Shown piece after piece: positions 47,997-56,500 of a DNA stretch of 64,000 bases. The DNA lies in NCBI RefSeq assembly GCF_900119315.1, contig NZ_LT827010.1, positions 7,992,001 to 8,056,000 of the forward strand. The letters are read 5' to 3'. A program made the position numbers and the translations under genes. Positions within the stretch are counted from its first letter, which is position 1, and each line of letters starts with the position of its first letter. Origin of the DNA: Actinoplanes sp. SE50/110. Lineage in GTDB: Bacteria; Actinomycetota; Actinomycetes; Mycobacteriales; Micromonosporaceae. The notes beneath the pieces are model-generated. The model saw only the letters and a program-made list of their open reading frames with translations. It had not been told where the DNA came from and made no database searches.

Positions 47997-49416
47997 TCTC
48001 GACGAACTGTTCACCACGCTGGGGCGGCAGGCCGACGCGGTCCCGATCGGCACCGCCGAGCAGGCCCGACGCCGCGGCGCCCAGCTGCGCACCCGGCAGC
48101 GGGCGGTGCTGGCCGGTGCCGCCGCCGTGGTGCTGGTGCTGGCCGGGGCCGGGGTGCTGGCGGTGCGGCAGCACCGGCTCACCGACCCGGTGCTGCCGGC
48201 CACCACGCCGTCCCGGATCCGCGGGCTGGCGCCACTCGGCGAGCCGCTGCCGGCCCCGGCCGGGGAGACCTGGACGGCGGCGCGGATCGCCGGCGACCGA
48301 GTGATCGGGCTGTCGAAGACCCGGGCGATCGCGATCGACGCCGGCACCGGGCGGACCCTCTGGACGCTGCCCGGGCTGGACAGCACCTACCTGGGGGTAG
48401 CCACCACGGCGAAGTCGGTGATCCTGGTCCGTCAACCGGCTCCGGCCGTCGAGGACATCAAGGCGCCCGACAACCGGGTCCTGGAGTTCCACGACCCGGC
48501 CACCGGGGCGAAACGCTGGCAGCTGCCGCACACCACCGGCGACCGGCTGGTCCTGCACCGCGACGTGGTGGTGCGGCTGTCCAAAACCACCGGGCGGATC
48601 GACGCGTACGACCTGGCCGGCGGCCGGCGGCTGTGGACCGCCGCGGCCGGGGCGACGATGATCAGCGGGATGCTGACCGGGGCGGACGCCTCCGAGGACG
48701 TCTCCGGGGGCGGGGCGGCGCTGTTCTCCCCGGAGTCGGAGAAGGCGTTCCCGGTCACCGACGACCGGCTGGTGTCGATCACCTCGGGCGGGCAGGTGGT
48801 GATCCGGAACATCCGGACCGGCAAGGTGCAATCCCAGACACGGGCCCGGCGGGACGCGCAAGAACTGATCGCCTACGAGGGCATGGTCTACACCGAGGAG
48901 TCGACCCCCGGGGGACTCGGCATCGGCACGCCGCAGCGCATCCTCTACGACCGGCAGGGCTCCTGGGCGATGGACCGGTACTTCCCGTGCGGCCACGACC
49001 GGCTCTGCCTGTACGAGACCGACGGCAGCGACGTACGACTTCTCCTGATCGACGCCGTCGGCGGCACCGTGCTGCGCCGTACTGGAGCGGTGCCGCTGAG
49101 CGGCACGTCGTCGGTCCGGCTCGGGCACGTGATGACCAGTGGCGGCGGCGACAAGGGCACCGCGCTGTACGACGAGAACGGGCAGGCCCGGTACTCCGAC
49201 AACGGGATCGGCGGGTTCATCGACGACGGGAACGTGCTGACCCTGACCCGGGACGCCGGCGACGGCCGGTTCACCGCCCGGGGCGTCTCCAACATCGACT
49301 ACCGGAAGGTGACGCTCGGGACGATGCCGGAGATCTCCGGGCGGTGCGACTGGGACACCGGGCTGCTCACCTGCCCGACCGGGCAGGGCCTGTACAGCTG
49401 GCGGTTCACCCGCTAG
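47986..49416 (+). CDS. Membrane-anchored beta-propeller protein, possible anti-sigma partner
   Basis: A 476-residue protein. The cytoplasmic N-terminus (STDLDELFTTLGRQADAVPI, about residues 1-40) precedes one membrane helix (VLAGAAAVVLVLAGAGVLAV) and a PQQ-binding-like beta-propeller with repeats such as GRTLWTLPGLDS, GAKRWQLPHTTG and GRRLWTAAAGAT. Conserved Cys pairs near the C-terminus (FPCGHDRLC, GRCDWDTGLLTC) suggest disulfides outside the cell. GTG at 47986 overlaps the sigma-factor gene by 11 bp, so the pair is probably sigma/anti-sigma with an extracellular sensor (inference). The classical HxxxCxxC anti-sigma motif is absent. Confidence 0.8.
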   Translation: MSTDLDELFTTLGRQADAVPIGTAEQARRRGAQLRTRQRAVLAGAAAVVLVLAGAGVLAVRQHRLTDPVLPATTPSRIRGLAPLGEPLPAPAGETWTAARIAGDRVIGLSKTRAIAIDAGTGRTLWTLPGLDSTYLGVATTAKSVILVRQPAPAVEDIKAPDNRVLEFHDPATGAKRWQLPHTTGDRLVLHRDVVVRLSKTTGRIDAYDLAGGRRLWTAAAGATMISGMLTGADASEDVSGGGAALFSPESEKAFPVTDDRLVSITSGGQVVIRNIRTGKVQSQTRARRDAQELIAYEGMVYTEESTPGGLGIGTPQRILYDRQGSWAMDRYFPCGHDRLCLYETDGSDVRLLLIDAVGGTVLRRTGAVPLSGTSSVRLGHVMTSGGGDKGTALYDENGQARYSDNGIGGFIDDGNVLTLTRDAGDGRFTARGVSNIDYRKVTLGTMPEISGRCDWDTGLLTCPTGQGLYSWRFTR

Positions 49417-50489
49417 CGGATGACGGCGCCGCGCAGCACGATCCGGCGGGGCGCCCGGACCACGCGCAGGTCGGCGCGCGGGTCGGCGTCGTAGACGACC
49501 AGGTCGGCCAGGCCGCCCTCGACCAGGCCGGGGAAGCCCAGCCACGCGCGGGCCTTCCAGGAGGCGGCGGCCAGCACGTCGGCCGCCGGGATGCCGGCCT
49601 CGTGCAGGTAGAGCATCTCCTCGGCGGCCAGGCCGTGCCGGATCCCGCCGCCCGCGTCGGTGCCCACGTAGATCGGCACGCCGGCCTCGTGCGCGGCCAG
49701 CACCACCTCGGGGAAGTTGTCGCGCAGGGCGAGCATGTGGTCGGCGTAGCCGGCGAACTTCTCCCGGGCCTGGTCGGCGATCTTCCCGAAGGTCCGGATG
49801 TTGATCATCGTGGGGACCAGGGCGGTGCCCCGGCGGGCCATCTCGTCGATCAGTTCCAGCGACAGGCCGGTGCCGTGCTCCACCGAGTCCACCCCGGCCT
49901 TCACCATGATCTCGACGCCCTCCTCGGAGAACGTGTGCACCGCGGCCCGGGCGCCGGCCGCGTGGGCGGCCTCGACCGCGGCGGCCATGGTCTCGGCATC
50001 CCAGCTCGGGGCGAGATCGCCGACCGAGCGGTCGATCCAGTCGCCGACCAGCTTCACCCAGCCGGTGCCGGCCTTCGCCTGGGCGGTGACCGCGGCGGCG
50101 ACCTCCTCGGCGGGCACCTCCACGCCGATGTCCCGCAGATAACGGCGCGGCGGCGCCACGTGGCGGCCGGCCCGGGCCAGGCGCGGGATGCCCGGCTCGT
50201 CGTCCAACTCGGGGTACGGGAACGGCGACCCCGCGTCGCGCAGCGCCAGCACCCCGGCGTCCCGGTCGGTGTGCGCCAGCTCGCGCGCCTGGTCGAGGCT
50301 CTCGATCGGTTTCGCGCCGTAGGCGATCCCCAGATGGCAGTGCGCGTCGACCAGCCCCGGCACGATGAACCCGCCGTCGCTGATCGTCTCGGCCCCGCCC
50401 ACCGGCTCGAAGGTGATCCGATCGCCCACCAGCCAGATGTCCCGGACCTCACCGTCCGGCAAAACCGTCCCACGCACATGCAACGCCAT
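49413..50489 (-). CDS. Amidohydrolase-family metallohydrolase
   Basis: A 358-residue enzyme of the imidazolonepropionase/prolidase-like amidohydrolase group. Metal ligands are visible: VDAHCHLG (HxH), the Lys in WVKLVGDW, RAAVHTF, DSVEHGTGLS and YVGTDAGGG. The N- and C-terminal strands form the usual beta-sandwich. The substrate is unknown. It overlaps the beta-propeller gene by 4 bp tail to tail. Confidence 0.85.
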   Translation of the reverse strand: MALHVRGTVLPDGEVRDIWLVGDRITFEPVGGAETISDGGFIVPGLVDAHCHLGIAYGAKPIESLDQARELAHTDRDAGVLALRDAGSPFPYPELDDEPGIPRLARAGRHVAPPRRYLRDIGVEVPAEEVAAAVTAQAKAGTGWVKLVGDWIDRSVGDLAPSWDAETMAAAVEAAHAAGARAAVHTFSEEGVEIMVKAGVDSVEHGTGLSLELIDEMARRGTALVPTMINIRTFGKIADQAREKFAGYADHMLALRDNFPEVVLAAHEAGVPIYVGTDAGGGIRHGLAAEEMLYLHEAGIPAADVLAAASWKARAWLGFPGLVEGGLADLVVYDADPRADLRVVRAPRRIVLRGAVIR

Positions 50490-50514
50490 GGAACAGTCCT
50501 ACCGGATCAGCGCC

Positions 50515-51129
50515 TCAGATGTCCGGCCGGGCCACCGCACGAATGCGATCGCGTCGCCGCGTCCAGGCCGGCAGATCGAGCGTGACTTGCCAGGGCTGGT
50601 CGACCGTCACCAGGTCGCTGGTCTCCAGCAACTGCCGATAGGAACCGTCCGCGCCTAGCGCGAACTGGGTGAAGCTGACGTCATCGGCCAATGGATCGAT
50701 GATCCAGTAATTCGTGATTCCGACGTAGGCGTACTTCTTCAGCTTCCCGGTCCGGTCGAACCTCTTCGAGGACTCTGAGATGACTTCCACGACCAACGGC
50801 ACATCCTCCGGCCTGACCGGTGACCTCAGCGCGCCCTCCTCTCGCACCAGAACCATGTCGGGACGCAACTCGTTCCTGCGGTCCAGCAGGACCGCCTGCT
50901 CCACGTTGACAAGGACGCTGTCCGGGCAGAACTCATGAACCGCGGTAGCGACCTGGAAGCTCAGGTACTGATGGAACGGCATGGCGAGGGGTGACAAGAC
51001 GAGCCTTCCGTCGATCAACTCGTATCGGAGATCCTCGGGAAGGTCTGCGATGTCGTCGACGGTCAGGTCGTCTCGGCCGAGCAGATAGTCGATCATCTCG
51101 AACTCGCTCAAGTGCGGCGCAGCGGTCAC
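50515..51129 (-). CDS. Uma2-family (DUF820) putative endonuclease
   Basis: A 204-residue Uma2 protein with the family pattern intact: DLRYELIDGRLVLSPLAMPF, ELRPDMVLVREEGAL, LVVEVISESSKRFDRTGKLK followed by KYAYVGITNYWIID. The E...K residues of the PD-(D/E)xK site are kept, unlike in the 17345-17935 copy. GTG at 51129 has AAGGAGGAGCCG directly upstream, which settles the start. It lies between ffh and the amidohydrolase gene. No partner gene is evident. Confidence 0.85.
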   Translation of the reverse strand: MTAAPHLSEFEMIDYLLGRDDLTVDDIADLPEDLRYELIDGRLVLSPLAMPFHQYLSFQVATAVHEFCPDSVLVNVEQAVLLDRRNELRPDMVLVREEGALRSPVRPEDVPLVVEVISESSKRFDRTGKLKKYAYVGITNYWIIDPLADDVSFTQFALGADGSYRQLLETSDLVTVDQPWQVTLDLPAWTRRRDRIRAVARPDI

Positions 51130-51194
51130 CGGCTCCTCCTTGATGGGATCGCCTCCAACCATACTAGCGCCGCGACAAGACGCGCCATGCCTAG

Positions 51195-52748
51195 TTACCG
51201 TTCGTCGTCTTTCGGCTTGTTCAGCTTGTTGAAGTCGAGTTTCGGCAGCTTGAAGCCGGGCGGCATGCCTCCGCCGGCCAGGGCGTTCGGGTCCAGCCCC
51301 GGCGGCAGCTGCGGCATCCCGCCGGGGAAGCCGGCCGGCATCCCCCCGGGCAGCCCGCCACCCGTCCGCGGCCGGTTGTTGTTCTTGCCCTTGCGCTTGT
51401 TCTTCGAGCTCTTGGTGGCCGACCGGCGACCGCCGGGCAGGCCCATCATCCCGCTCATCTGCTTCATCATCTTCTGCGCGTCGGCGAAGCGGTTGAGCAG
51501 CTGGTTGACCTCCATCACCGTGACGCCGGAGCCGTTGGCGATGCGCAGCCGGCGGGACGCGTTGATCACCTTGGGCTCGGTGCGCTCCTGCGGGGTCATC
51601 GAGCGGATGATCGCGGTGACCCGATCGAAGTGGCTGTCGTCGAGCTCGGCCAGCTGGTCCTTCATCTGGCCCATGCCGGGCATCATGCCGAGGATGTTGG
51701 CGATCGGGCCCATCCGGCGGACCGCGATCAGCTGGTCGAGGAAGTCCTCCAGCGTGAACTGCTCGCCACCGAGCAGCTTGCTGGCCATCTTCTCCTTCTG
51801 ATCCTCGTCGAAGGCCTGCTCGGCCTGCTCGATGAGGGTCAGCACGTCGCCCATGCCGAGGATCCGGCTGGCCATCCGGTCGGGATGGAAGAGGTCGAAG
51901 TCTTCCAGTTTCTCGCCGGTGGAGGCGAACAGGATGGGCTGGCCGGTGACGTGCCGAACGGAGAGCGCGGCGCCGCCGCGGGCGTCGCCGTCGAGCTTGG
52001 ACAGCACCACGCCGGTGATGCCGACGCCGTCGCGGAAGGCCTCGGCGGTCTGCACCGCGTCCTGGCCGACCATCGCGTCGATGACGAAGATGACCTCGTC
52101 CGGGTTGACCGCGGCGCGGATGTCCCGGGCCTGCTGCATCATCTCCTCGTCGATGCCGAGACGTCCGGCGGTGTCGACGATGACGATGTCCTTGGCGGTG
52201 CGCTTGGCGACCTCGATCGAGTCCTTCGCCACCTTGACCGGGTCGCCGACGCCACTGCCCGGCTCGGGCGCGTAGACGTCGACCCCGGCCCGGCCGCCGA
52301 CCACCTGCAGCTGGTTGACCGCGTTGGGCCGCTGCAGGTCGGCGGCGACCAGCAGCGGCTGATGGCCCTGGTTCTTGAGCCAGCGGGACAGCTTGCCGGC
52401 GAGCGTGGTCTTGCCGGCGCCCTGCAGACCGGCCAGCATGATCACGGTGGGCGGCTGCTTGGCGAAGACCAGCCGCCGCCCCTCGCCACCGAGCGTGTTG
52501 ATCAGCTCTTCATGAACGATCTTGATGATCTGCTGGGCGGGGTTCAGCGCCTGGGAGACCTCGGCGCCGCGCGCCCGCTCCTTGAGGTTGGCGATGAACG
52601 CCTTGACCACCGGAAGCGCCACGTCGGCCTCGAGCAGCGCGAGACGGATCTCGCGTGCGGTGGCGTCGATGTCGGCGTCGGTGAGCTTGCCCTTACCGCG
52701 AAGCTTGGTGAAGATCCCGGACAGGCGGTCACTCAGGGTGTCAAACAC
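51195..52748 (-). CDS. ffh: Signal recognition particle GTPase
   Basis: A 517-residue Ffh. The N domain is followed by the G domain with GLQGAGKTTLAGKLSRWLKN (G1), DTAGRLGIDEEMM (G3) and TGVVLSKLDGDARGGAALSV (G4). The Met-rich M domain is PIANILGMMPGMGQMKDQ and RFADAQKMMKQMSGMMGLPG. A long C-terminal G/P/M-rich tail follows. It binds 4.5S RNA and delivers nascent membrane proteins to FtsY. Confidence 0.96.
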   Translation of the reverse strand: MFDTLSDRLSGIFTKLRGKGKLTDADIDATAREIRLALLEADVALPVVKAFIANLKERARGAEVSQALNPAQQIIKIVHEELINTLGGEGRRLVFAKQPPTVIMLAGLQGAGKTTLAGKLSRWLKNQGHQPLLVAADLQRPNAVNQLQVVGGRAGVDVYAPEPGSGVGDPVKVAKDSIEVAKRTAKDIVIVDTAGRLGIDEEMMQQARDIRAAVNPDEVIFVIDAMVGQDAVQTAEAFRDGVGITGVVLSKLDGDARGGAALSVRHVTGQPILFASTGEKLEDFDLFHPDRMASRILGMGDVLTLIEQAEQAFDEDQKEKMASKLLGGEQFTLEDFLDQLIAVRRMGPIANILGMMPGMGQMKDQLAELDDSHFDRVTAIIRSMTPQERTEPKVINASRRLRIANGSGVTVMEVNQLLNRFADAQKMMKQMSGMMGLPGGRRSATKSSKNKRKGKNNNRPRTGGGLPGGMPAGFPGGMPQLPPGLDPNALAGGGMPPGFKLPKLDFNKLNKPKDDER

Positions 52749-52813
52749 GGTGCGACTTCCCGTTGGTCGGTGGTGATGGCGTCGTCCGCAAGACTACTTG
52801 GCGGGCGGAACGC

Positions 52814-53041
52814 TCACCGGTTGCGCATCCGGTAGGTCTTCGTGGCCGCCTCGATCCGCCGCTGCGTGCGGGTCCCCGGGGCGATCTCGCGCTTGACCTT
52901 GCCGTAGAGCCAGAGCCCGCCGCCGACCACCGCGGCGACCAGCAGCAGGTAGAAGAACGCACCGAACAGCGCGTGGAAGACCCAGCTCACCACGACCACA
53001 CCGCCGATCAGCGCCAGCACGAACATCACTGCTTTGCCCAT
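52814..53041 (-). CDS. Small membrane protein
   Basis: A 75-residue protein with two membrane segments (AVMFVLALIGGVVVVSWVFH and ALFGAFFYLLLVAAVVGGGL) and a basic C-terminus ending KTYRMRNR. ATG at 53041 follows GGGAGG at 6 nt; upstream in-frame starts at 53059 and 53101 are less well placed. It is near ffh on the same strand. I do not recognise a family. Confidence 0.7.
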   Translation of the reverse strand: MGKAVMFVLALIGGVVVVSWVFHALFGAFFYLLLVAAVVGGGLWLYGKVKREIAPGTRTQRRIEAATKTYRMRNR

Positions 53042-53122
53042 CCCGAGCCTCCCGGTCATCGACTGCCTACCACCATGCCGTGCCGGTGCAACCTCGCGCA
53101 TCCGCCGTGCCCCTGAGACGTT

Positions 53123-53176
53123 CCCCTAGGGGTGGGACATGCGTAATTACCGACATCCACCCATAAAAGGTATAGA
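53123..53176 (+). promoter_or_regulatory. Candidate promoter of the Stealth gene
   Basis: A perfect palindrome CCCCTAGGGG (53123-53132) is followed by an AT-rich stretch with a -10-like TATAGA (53171-53176), 58 bp before the chosen GTG. The -35 box is weak. It separates divergent genes at the boundary of the glycan region. Confidence 0.4.
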
Positions 53177-53234
53177 CCGCAACTTCCGTCTCCGCCGCGG
53201 CGTTGAAGCACGCGTGGTGCGGCGAGAGGACGAC

Positions 53235-54887
53235 GTGACCCTGCGGGCGATGCTGCGGCGGGCGCCCTGGCCGATCCGGCGGCGGATCGCCCAGGCCGGG
53301 AACCGCCTGCTGCCCCGGATCGCGCCGGACCGCCGGCTGCGGGTCGCCCGGACCCTGGCCCCGCTGGCCGGCCGGGTCGTCCGCGGGGCCCGGGTGGTCA
53401 CCGCGACCAGCCCGGCCGAGGTGCGCCGGGCCAACCTCGACCGGGTGACCGCGGCCCTGGACGCGGCCGGCGTCGACTGGTTCCGGGTGCCGGGCACCGA
53501 CCCGCGGCGGACCGCCCTCGGCGTACCGGAAACCGATCGCGACCTGGTGGACCGCCTCCTGGGGCGGCTCGCGGGCGGTGATCGCGGGATGATCCGCCGG
53601 GACCGACGGGTGGTGAGCGTCTGTTGGCCGGTCACCGACCCGGCCGGCGGCCTGGTGCTGGGTCCCGAGTTCGGCTGTGACGTGGAGTTCTGGCGAACCG
53701 ACCGGGACCACCTGACGGCGCCGCGGCGCAATCCGGTCGCGGACCGGTTCCCGGCCGGCGAGCCGGTGGTGACCGCTCCCGAGGCGACCTTCGGGGCGTT
53801 CCGCGCGACCGACGACCACAGCCTGCACCGCACCCGACGGGTCTTCACCACCGCCGTCCCGGACCGGATCGACTTCCCGATCGACGCGGTCTACACCTGG
53901 GTGGACGGCGGCGACCCGGCGTGGCGCCGGCGCAAGGCCGAGGCGCTGGCCGGCAACCCGTGGGTGGCCGGGCTGCACGCGCAGGCGGCCAACGACTCCC
54001 GGTACGCCAGCCGCGACGAGCTGCGCTACTCGATGCGCGCGCTGCACTGCTTCGCGCCCTGGGTGCGGCACGTCTACCTGGTCACCGACGGGCAGGCGCC
54101 GGCCTGGCTGAACCGCGGGCATCCGCGGCTGACCGTGGTCGGGCATCGGGAGATCTTCGGCGGCACCGGCACCCTGCCGACCTTCAACTCGCAGGCCATC
54201 GAGTCGCGGCTGCACCGGATCCCGGGGCTGGCCGAGCACTTCCTCTACCTCAACGACGACGTGTTCCTGGGCCGGCCGGTCACCCCGGACCTGTTCTTCA
54301 CCGCGACCGGCCTGACCCGCTTCTTTCCGTCGCCGTCCCTGGTCGACCTGGCCCCGCGCGGGCCCGGCGACCGGCCGGCCGACGCCGCGGCCAAGAACAA
54401 CCGGCGGCTGATCGAGCAGGCCTTCGGGCGGGTGCTGACCCGCAAGATGATGCACACCCCGCACCCGGCGCGACGCAGCGTGCTCCAGGAGATCGAGCGG
54501 CGCTTCGCCGAGGAGGTCCGGGGCACCGCGGAACACCAGTTCCGGCACCCGGACGACGTGTCGATGCTCTCCTCGCTGCAGCAGTACTACGCGTTCCTGA
54601 CCGGCCGGGCGATCCCCGGCGAGATCCGGCACCGGTACGCCGACCTGGCCGACCCGCACACCCCGCTGCGGCTGGCCGCCCTGCTGCGCGCCCGGGACGC
54701 CGACACGCTCTGCCTCAACGACGTGGACAGCGGCGAGGCCGCGGTGCCCGAGCAGCGGGCGCTGCTGGCCGAGTTCCTGCCGGCCTACCTGCCGTTCCCG
54801 TCCCCGTTCGAACTCACGCACCGGCCCACCGGCCCCCGCCGGCCGGCACCCGCCCCGTCCCCGCAACTCACCAGGAGAATTCCTTGA
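53235..54887 (+). CDS. Stealth-family sugar-phosphate transferase
   Basis: About 550 residues. The four Stealth conserved regions can be followed: IDAVYTWVDGGDPAW (CR1, near 217), YASRDELRYSMRALHCFAPW (CR2), LPTFNSQAIESRLHRIPGL plus FLYLNDDVFLGRP (CR3 with the acidic motif), and a C-terminal CR4 region. Stealth enzymes transfer hexose-1-phosphate to build capsule or teichoic-like phosphoglycans. GTG at 53235 is chosen because GAGAGG precedes it; the frame from 53139 passes through the promoter-like region. It overlaps the dehydrogenase gene as TTGA. Confidence 0.88.
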   Translation: MTLRAMLRRAPWPIRRRIAQAGNRLLPRIAPDRRLRVARTLAPLAGRVVRGARVVTATSPAEVRRANLDRVTAALDAAGVDWFRVPGTDPRRTALGVPETDRDLVDRLLGRLAGGDRGMIRRDRRVVSVCWPVTDPAGGLVLGPEFGCDVEFWRTDRDHLTAPRRNPVADRFPAGEPVVTAPEATFGAFRATDDHSLHRTRRVFTTAVPDRIDFPIDAVYTWVDGGDPAWRRRKAEALAGNPWVAGLHAQAANDSRYASRDELRYSMRALHCFAPWVRHVYLVTDGQAPAWLNRGHPRLTVVGHREIFGGTGTLPTFNSQAIESRLHRIPGLAEHFLYLNDDVFLGRPVTPDLFFTATGLTRFFPSPSLVDLAPRGPGDRPADAAAKNNRRLIEQAFGRVLTRKMMHTPHPARRSVLQEIERRFAEEVRGTAEHQFRHPDDVSMLSSLQQYYAFLTGRAIPGEIRHRYADLADPHTPLRLAALLRARDADTLCLNDVDSGEAAVPEQRALLAEFLPAYLPFPSPFELTHRPTGPRRPAPAPSPQLTRRIP

Positions 54888-56146
54888 GCTACGACGTTGT
54901 CATCCTCGGCCTGGGGTACGTCGGACTGCCCCTGGCCCAGCAGGCGATCCGGGCCGGCATGTCGGTGCTCGGCTTCGACGTCGACGAGACCGTGGTCAAG
55001 TCGCTGGCCGCCGGCCGGTCGCACGTCGACGACCTGAGCGACGCCGACGTGGCCGAGATGCTGGCCGGCGGGTTCCGGGCGACCGCCGACGAGACCGAGA
55101 TCGCCACCGCGCGCACCGCGGTGATCTGCGTGCCCACCCCGCTCTCCGAGGGCGACGGCCCGGACCTGCGGGCGGTGACCGGCGCGACCGGCTCGGTGGG
55201 CCGCAACCTGCGCGCCGGGATGCTGGTCGTGCTGGAGTCGACCACCTACCCGGGCACCACCGACGACGTGGTCCGGCCGCTGCTGGAGCGGCTCTCCGGG
55301 CTGACCGCGGGGATCGACTTCCACCTGGCCTTCTCGCCGGAGCGGATCGACCCGGGCAACGCCGAGTACGGCGCGCACAACACCCCGAAGGTGGTCGGCG
55401 GGTACACCACCGCGTGCACCGAGGCGGCGGCCGGCTTCTACGGCCGGTTCATCGAAACCGTGGTGCGGGCGCGCGGCACCCGGGAGGCCGAGACCGCGAA
55501 ACTGCTGGAGAACACCTACCGGCACGTCAACATCGCGCTGGTCAACGAGATGGCCCGGTTCTGCCACGAGCTGGACATCGACCTCTGGGACGTGATCAAC
55601 GCGGCGTCCACCAAGCCGTTCGGCTTCCAGGCGTTCTACCCGGGTCCGGGGGTGGGCGGACACTGCATCCCGATCGACCCGAACTACCTGTCCCACAACG
55701 TGCGCAGCAAGCTGGGATACCCGTTCCGGTTCGTGGAGCTGGCGCAGGAGATCAACGCGACGATGCCGGCGTACGTGGCGCGGCGGGCGCAGAACCTGCT
55801 GAACGCGGACGGGCAGGCGGTGCGCGGGGCGACCGTGCTGCTGCTCGGCATCACCTACAAGCCGAACATCGCCGACCAGCGGGAGTCGCCGGCGGCGCCG
55901 CTGGCCCGCCAACTGGCCGCGCTGGGCGCGACGGTGTCCTACCACGACCCGCACGTGGGCACCTGGGACATCGGGGGTGTTCCGGTGTCCCGGACGGAGG
56001 ATCTGGAGGGTGCGGTGGCCTCGGCCGACCTGGTGATCCTGGTGCAGAACCACCGCGAGTACGACGCGGACCACCTGGCGCGGCTGGCGAAGCGCTTCTT
56101 CGACACCCGGGGCGTCACCACGGGCCGGGAAGCGCATCGACTCTGA
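54884..56146 (+). CDS. UDP-N-acetyl-mannosaminuronate/UDP-sugar dehydrogenase
   Basis: A 420-residue nucleotide-sugar dehydrogenase of the WecC/Wbp type. NAD site ILGLGYVGLPLAQQAIRAGM; middle blocks VLESTTYPGTTDDVV, LAFSPERIDPGNAEY and KLLENTYRHVNIALVNEMAR; the catalytic Cys is in GPGVGGHCIPIDPNYL. It oxidises a UDP-hexose C6 to the acid. TTG at 54884 has AGGAG upstream and overlaps the Stealth stop. The two genes are probably one transcription unit supplying a uronic-acid-containing glycan. Confidence 0.92.
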   Translation: MSYDVVILGLGYVGLPLAQQAIRAGMSVLGFDVDETVVKSLAAGRSHVDDLSDADVAEMLAGGFRATADETEIATARTAVICVPTPLSEGDGPDLRAVTGATGSVGRNLRAGMLVVLESTTYPGTTDDVVRPLLERLSGLTAGIDFHLAFSPERIDPGNAEYGAHNTPKVVGGYTTACTEAAAGFYGRFIETVVRARGTREAETAKLLENTYRHVNIALVNEMARFCHELDIDLWDVINAASTKPFGFQAFYPGPGVGGHCIPIDPNYLSHNVRSKLGYPFRFVELAQEINATMPAYVARRAQNLLNADGQAVRGATVLLLGITYKPNIADQRESPAAPLARQLAALGATVSYHDPHVGTWDIGGVPVSRTEDLEGAVASADLVILVQNHREYDADHLARLAKRFFDTRGVTTGREAHRL

Positions 56147-56157
56147 CTTCGCGATCC

Positions 56158-56181
56158 ATATCAAGACCAAAATCTTGATAT
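56158..56181. promoter_or_regulatory. AT-rich inverted repeat downstream of the dehydrogenase gene
   Basis: ATATCAAGA and TCTTGATAT are a perfect 9-bp inverted repeat with a 6-bp spacer, ending at 56181. It starts 12 bp after the stop codon. It may be a terminator-like hairpin or an operator; its AT content stands out locally. Confidence 0.5.
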
Positions 56182-56224
56182 CCGCAGGTCCAGCGGGGTG
56201 CAGATCGCATGCTCCCGCGCGGGC

Positions 56225-56271
56225 CGAGGCCGGCGATCTGGCCGCTGCGCGTCCAGGGCGATCGCCGGCCT
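56225..56271. terminator. Terminator in the convergent gap before gtrA
   Basis: GAGGCCGGCGATC (56225-56237) and GATCGCCGGCCTC (56259-56271) form a perfect 13-bp stem with a 21-nt loop. It separates the dehydrogenase and gtrA transcripts. Confidence 0.65.
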
Positions 56272-56350
56272 CTTCACGGTCCGTGGGTGGTCCCGGACGG
56301 CGAAACCCGGCCCCGCGGGCCCAGCGGCTCGCCGAGGCCCCGCGGAAGTC

Positions 56351-56500
56351 GAGTGCCCGGCCACCCGGGCTCAACGGTGAGCGACCGCCCAGCGGGAGTC
56401 GAGTGCCCGGCCACCCGGGCTCAACGGTGAGCGAAGGTCCAGCGGGAGTCGAGTGCCCGGCCACCCGGGCTCAACGGTGAGCGAAGGTCCAGCGGGAGTT
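56351..56500. repeat. 50-bp tandem repeat x3 duplicating the 3' end of gtrA
   Basis: Three units of exactly 50 bp (56351-56400, 56401-56450, 56451-56500), nearly identical. Read on the minus strand each carries the codons for a DSRWTFAHR-like terminus plus stop, then a GCCCGGGTGGCCGGGC hairpin. The unit nearest gtrA is the real gene end; the others are copies. This gives three successive terminator-like hairpins. Confidence 0.9.

Noticed and set aside
56351..56500. Possible CRISPR array or attachment site
   Set aside because: The 50-bp units are directly tandem and include the 3' end of gtrA, so they are local duplications.
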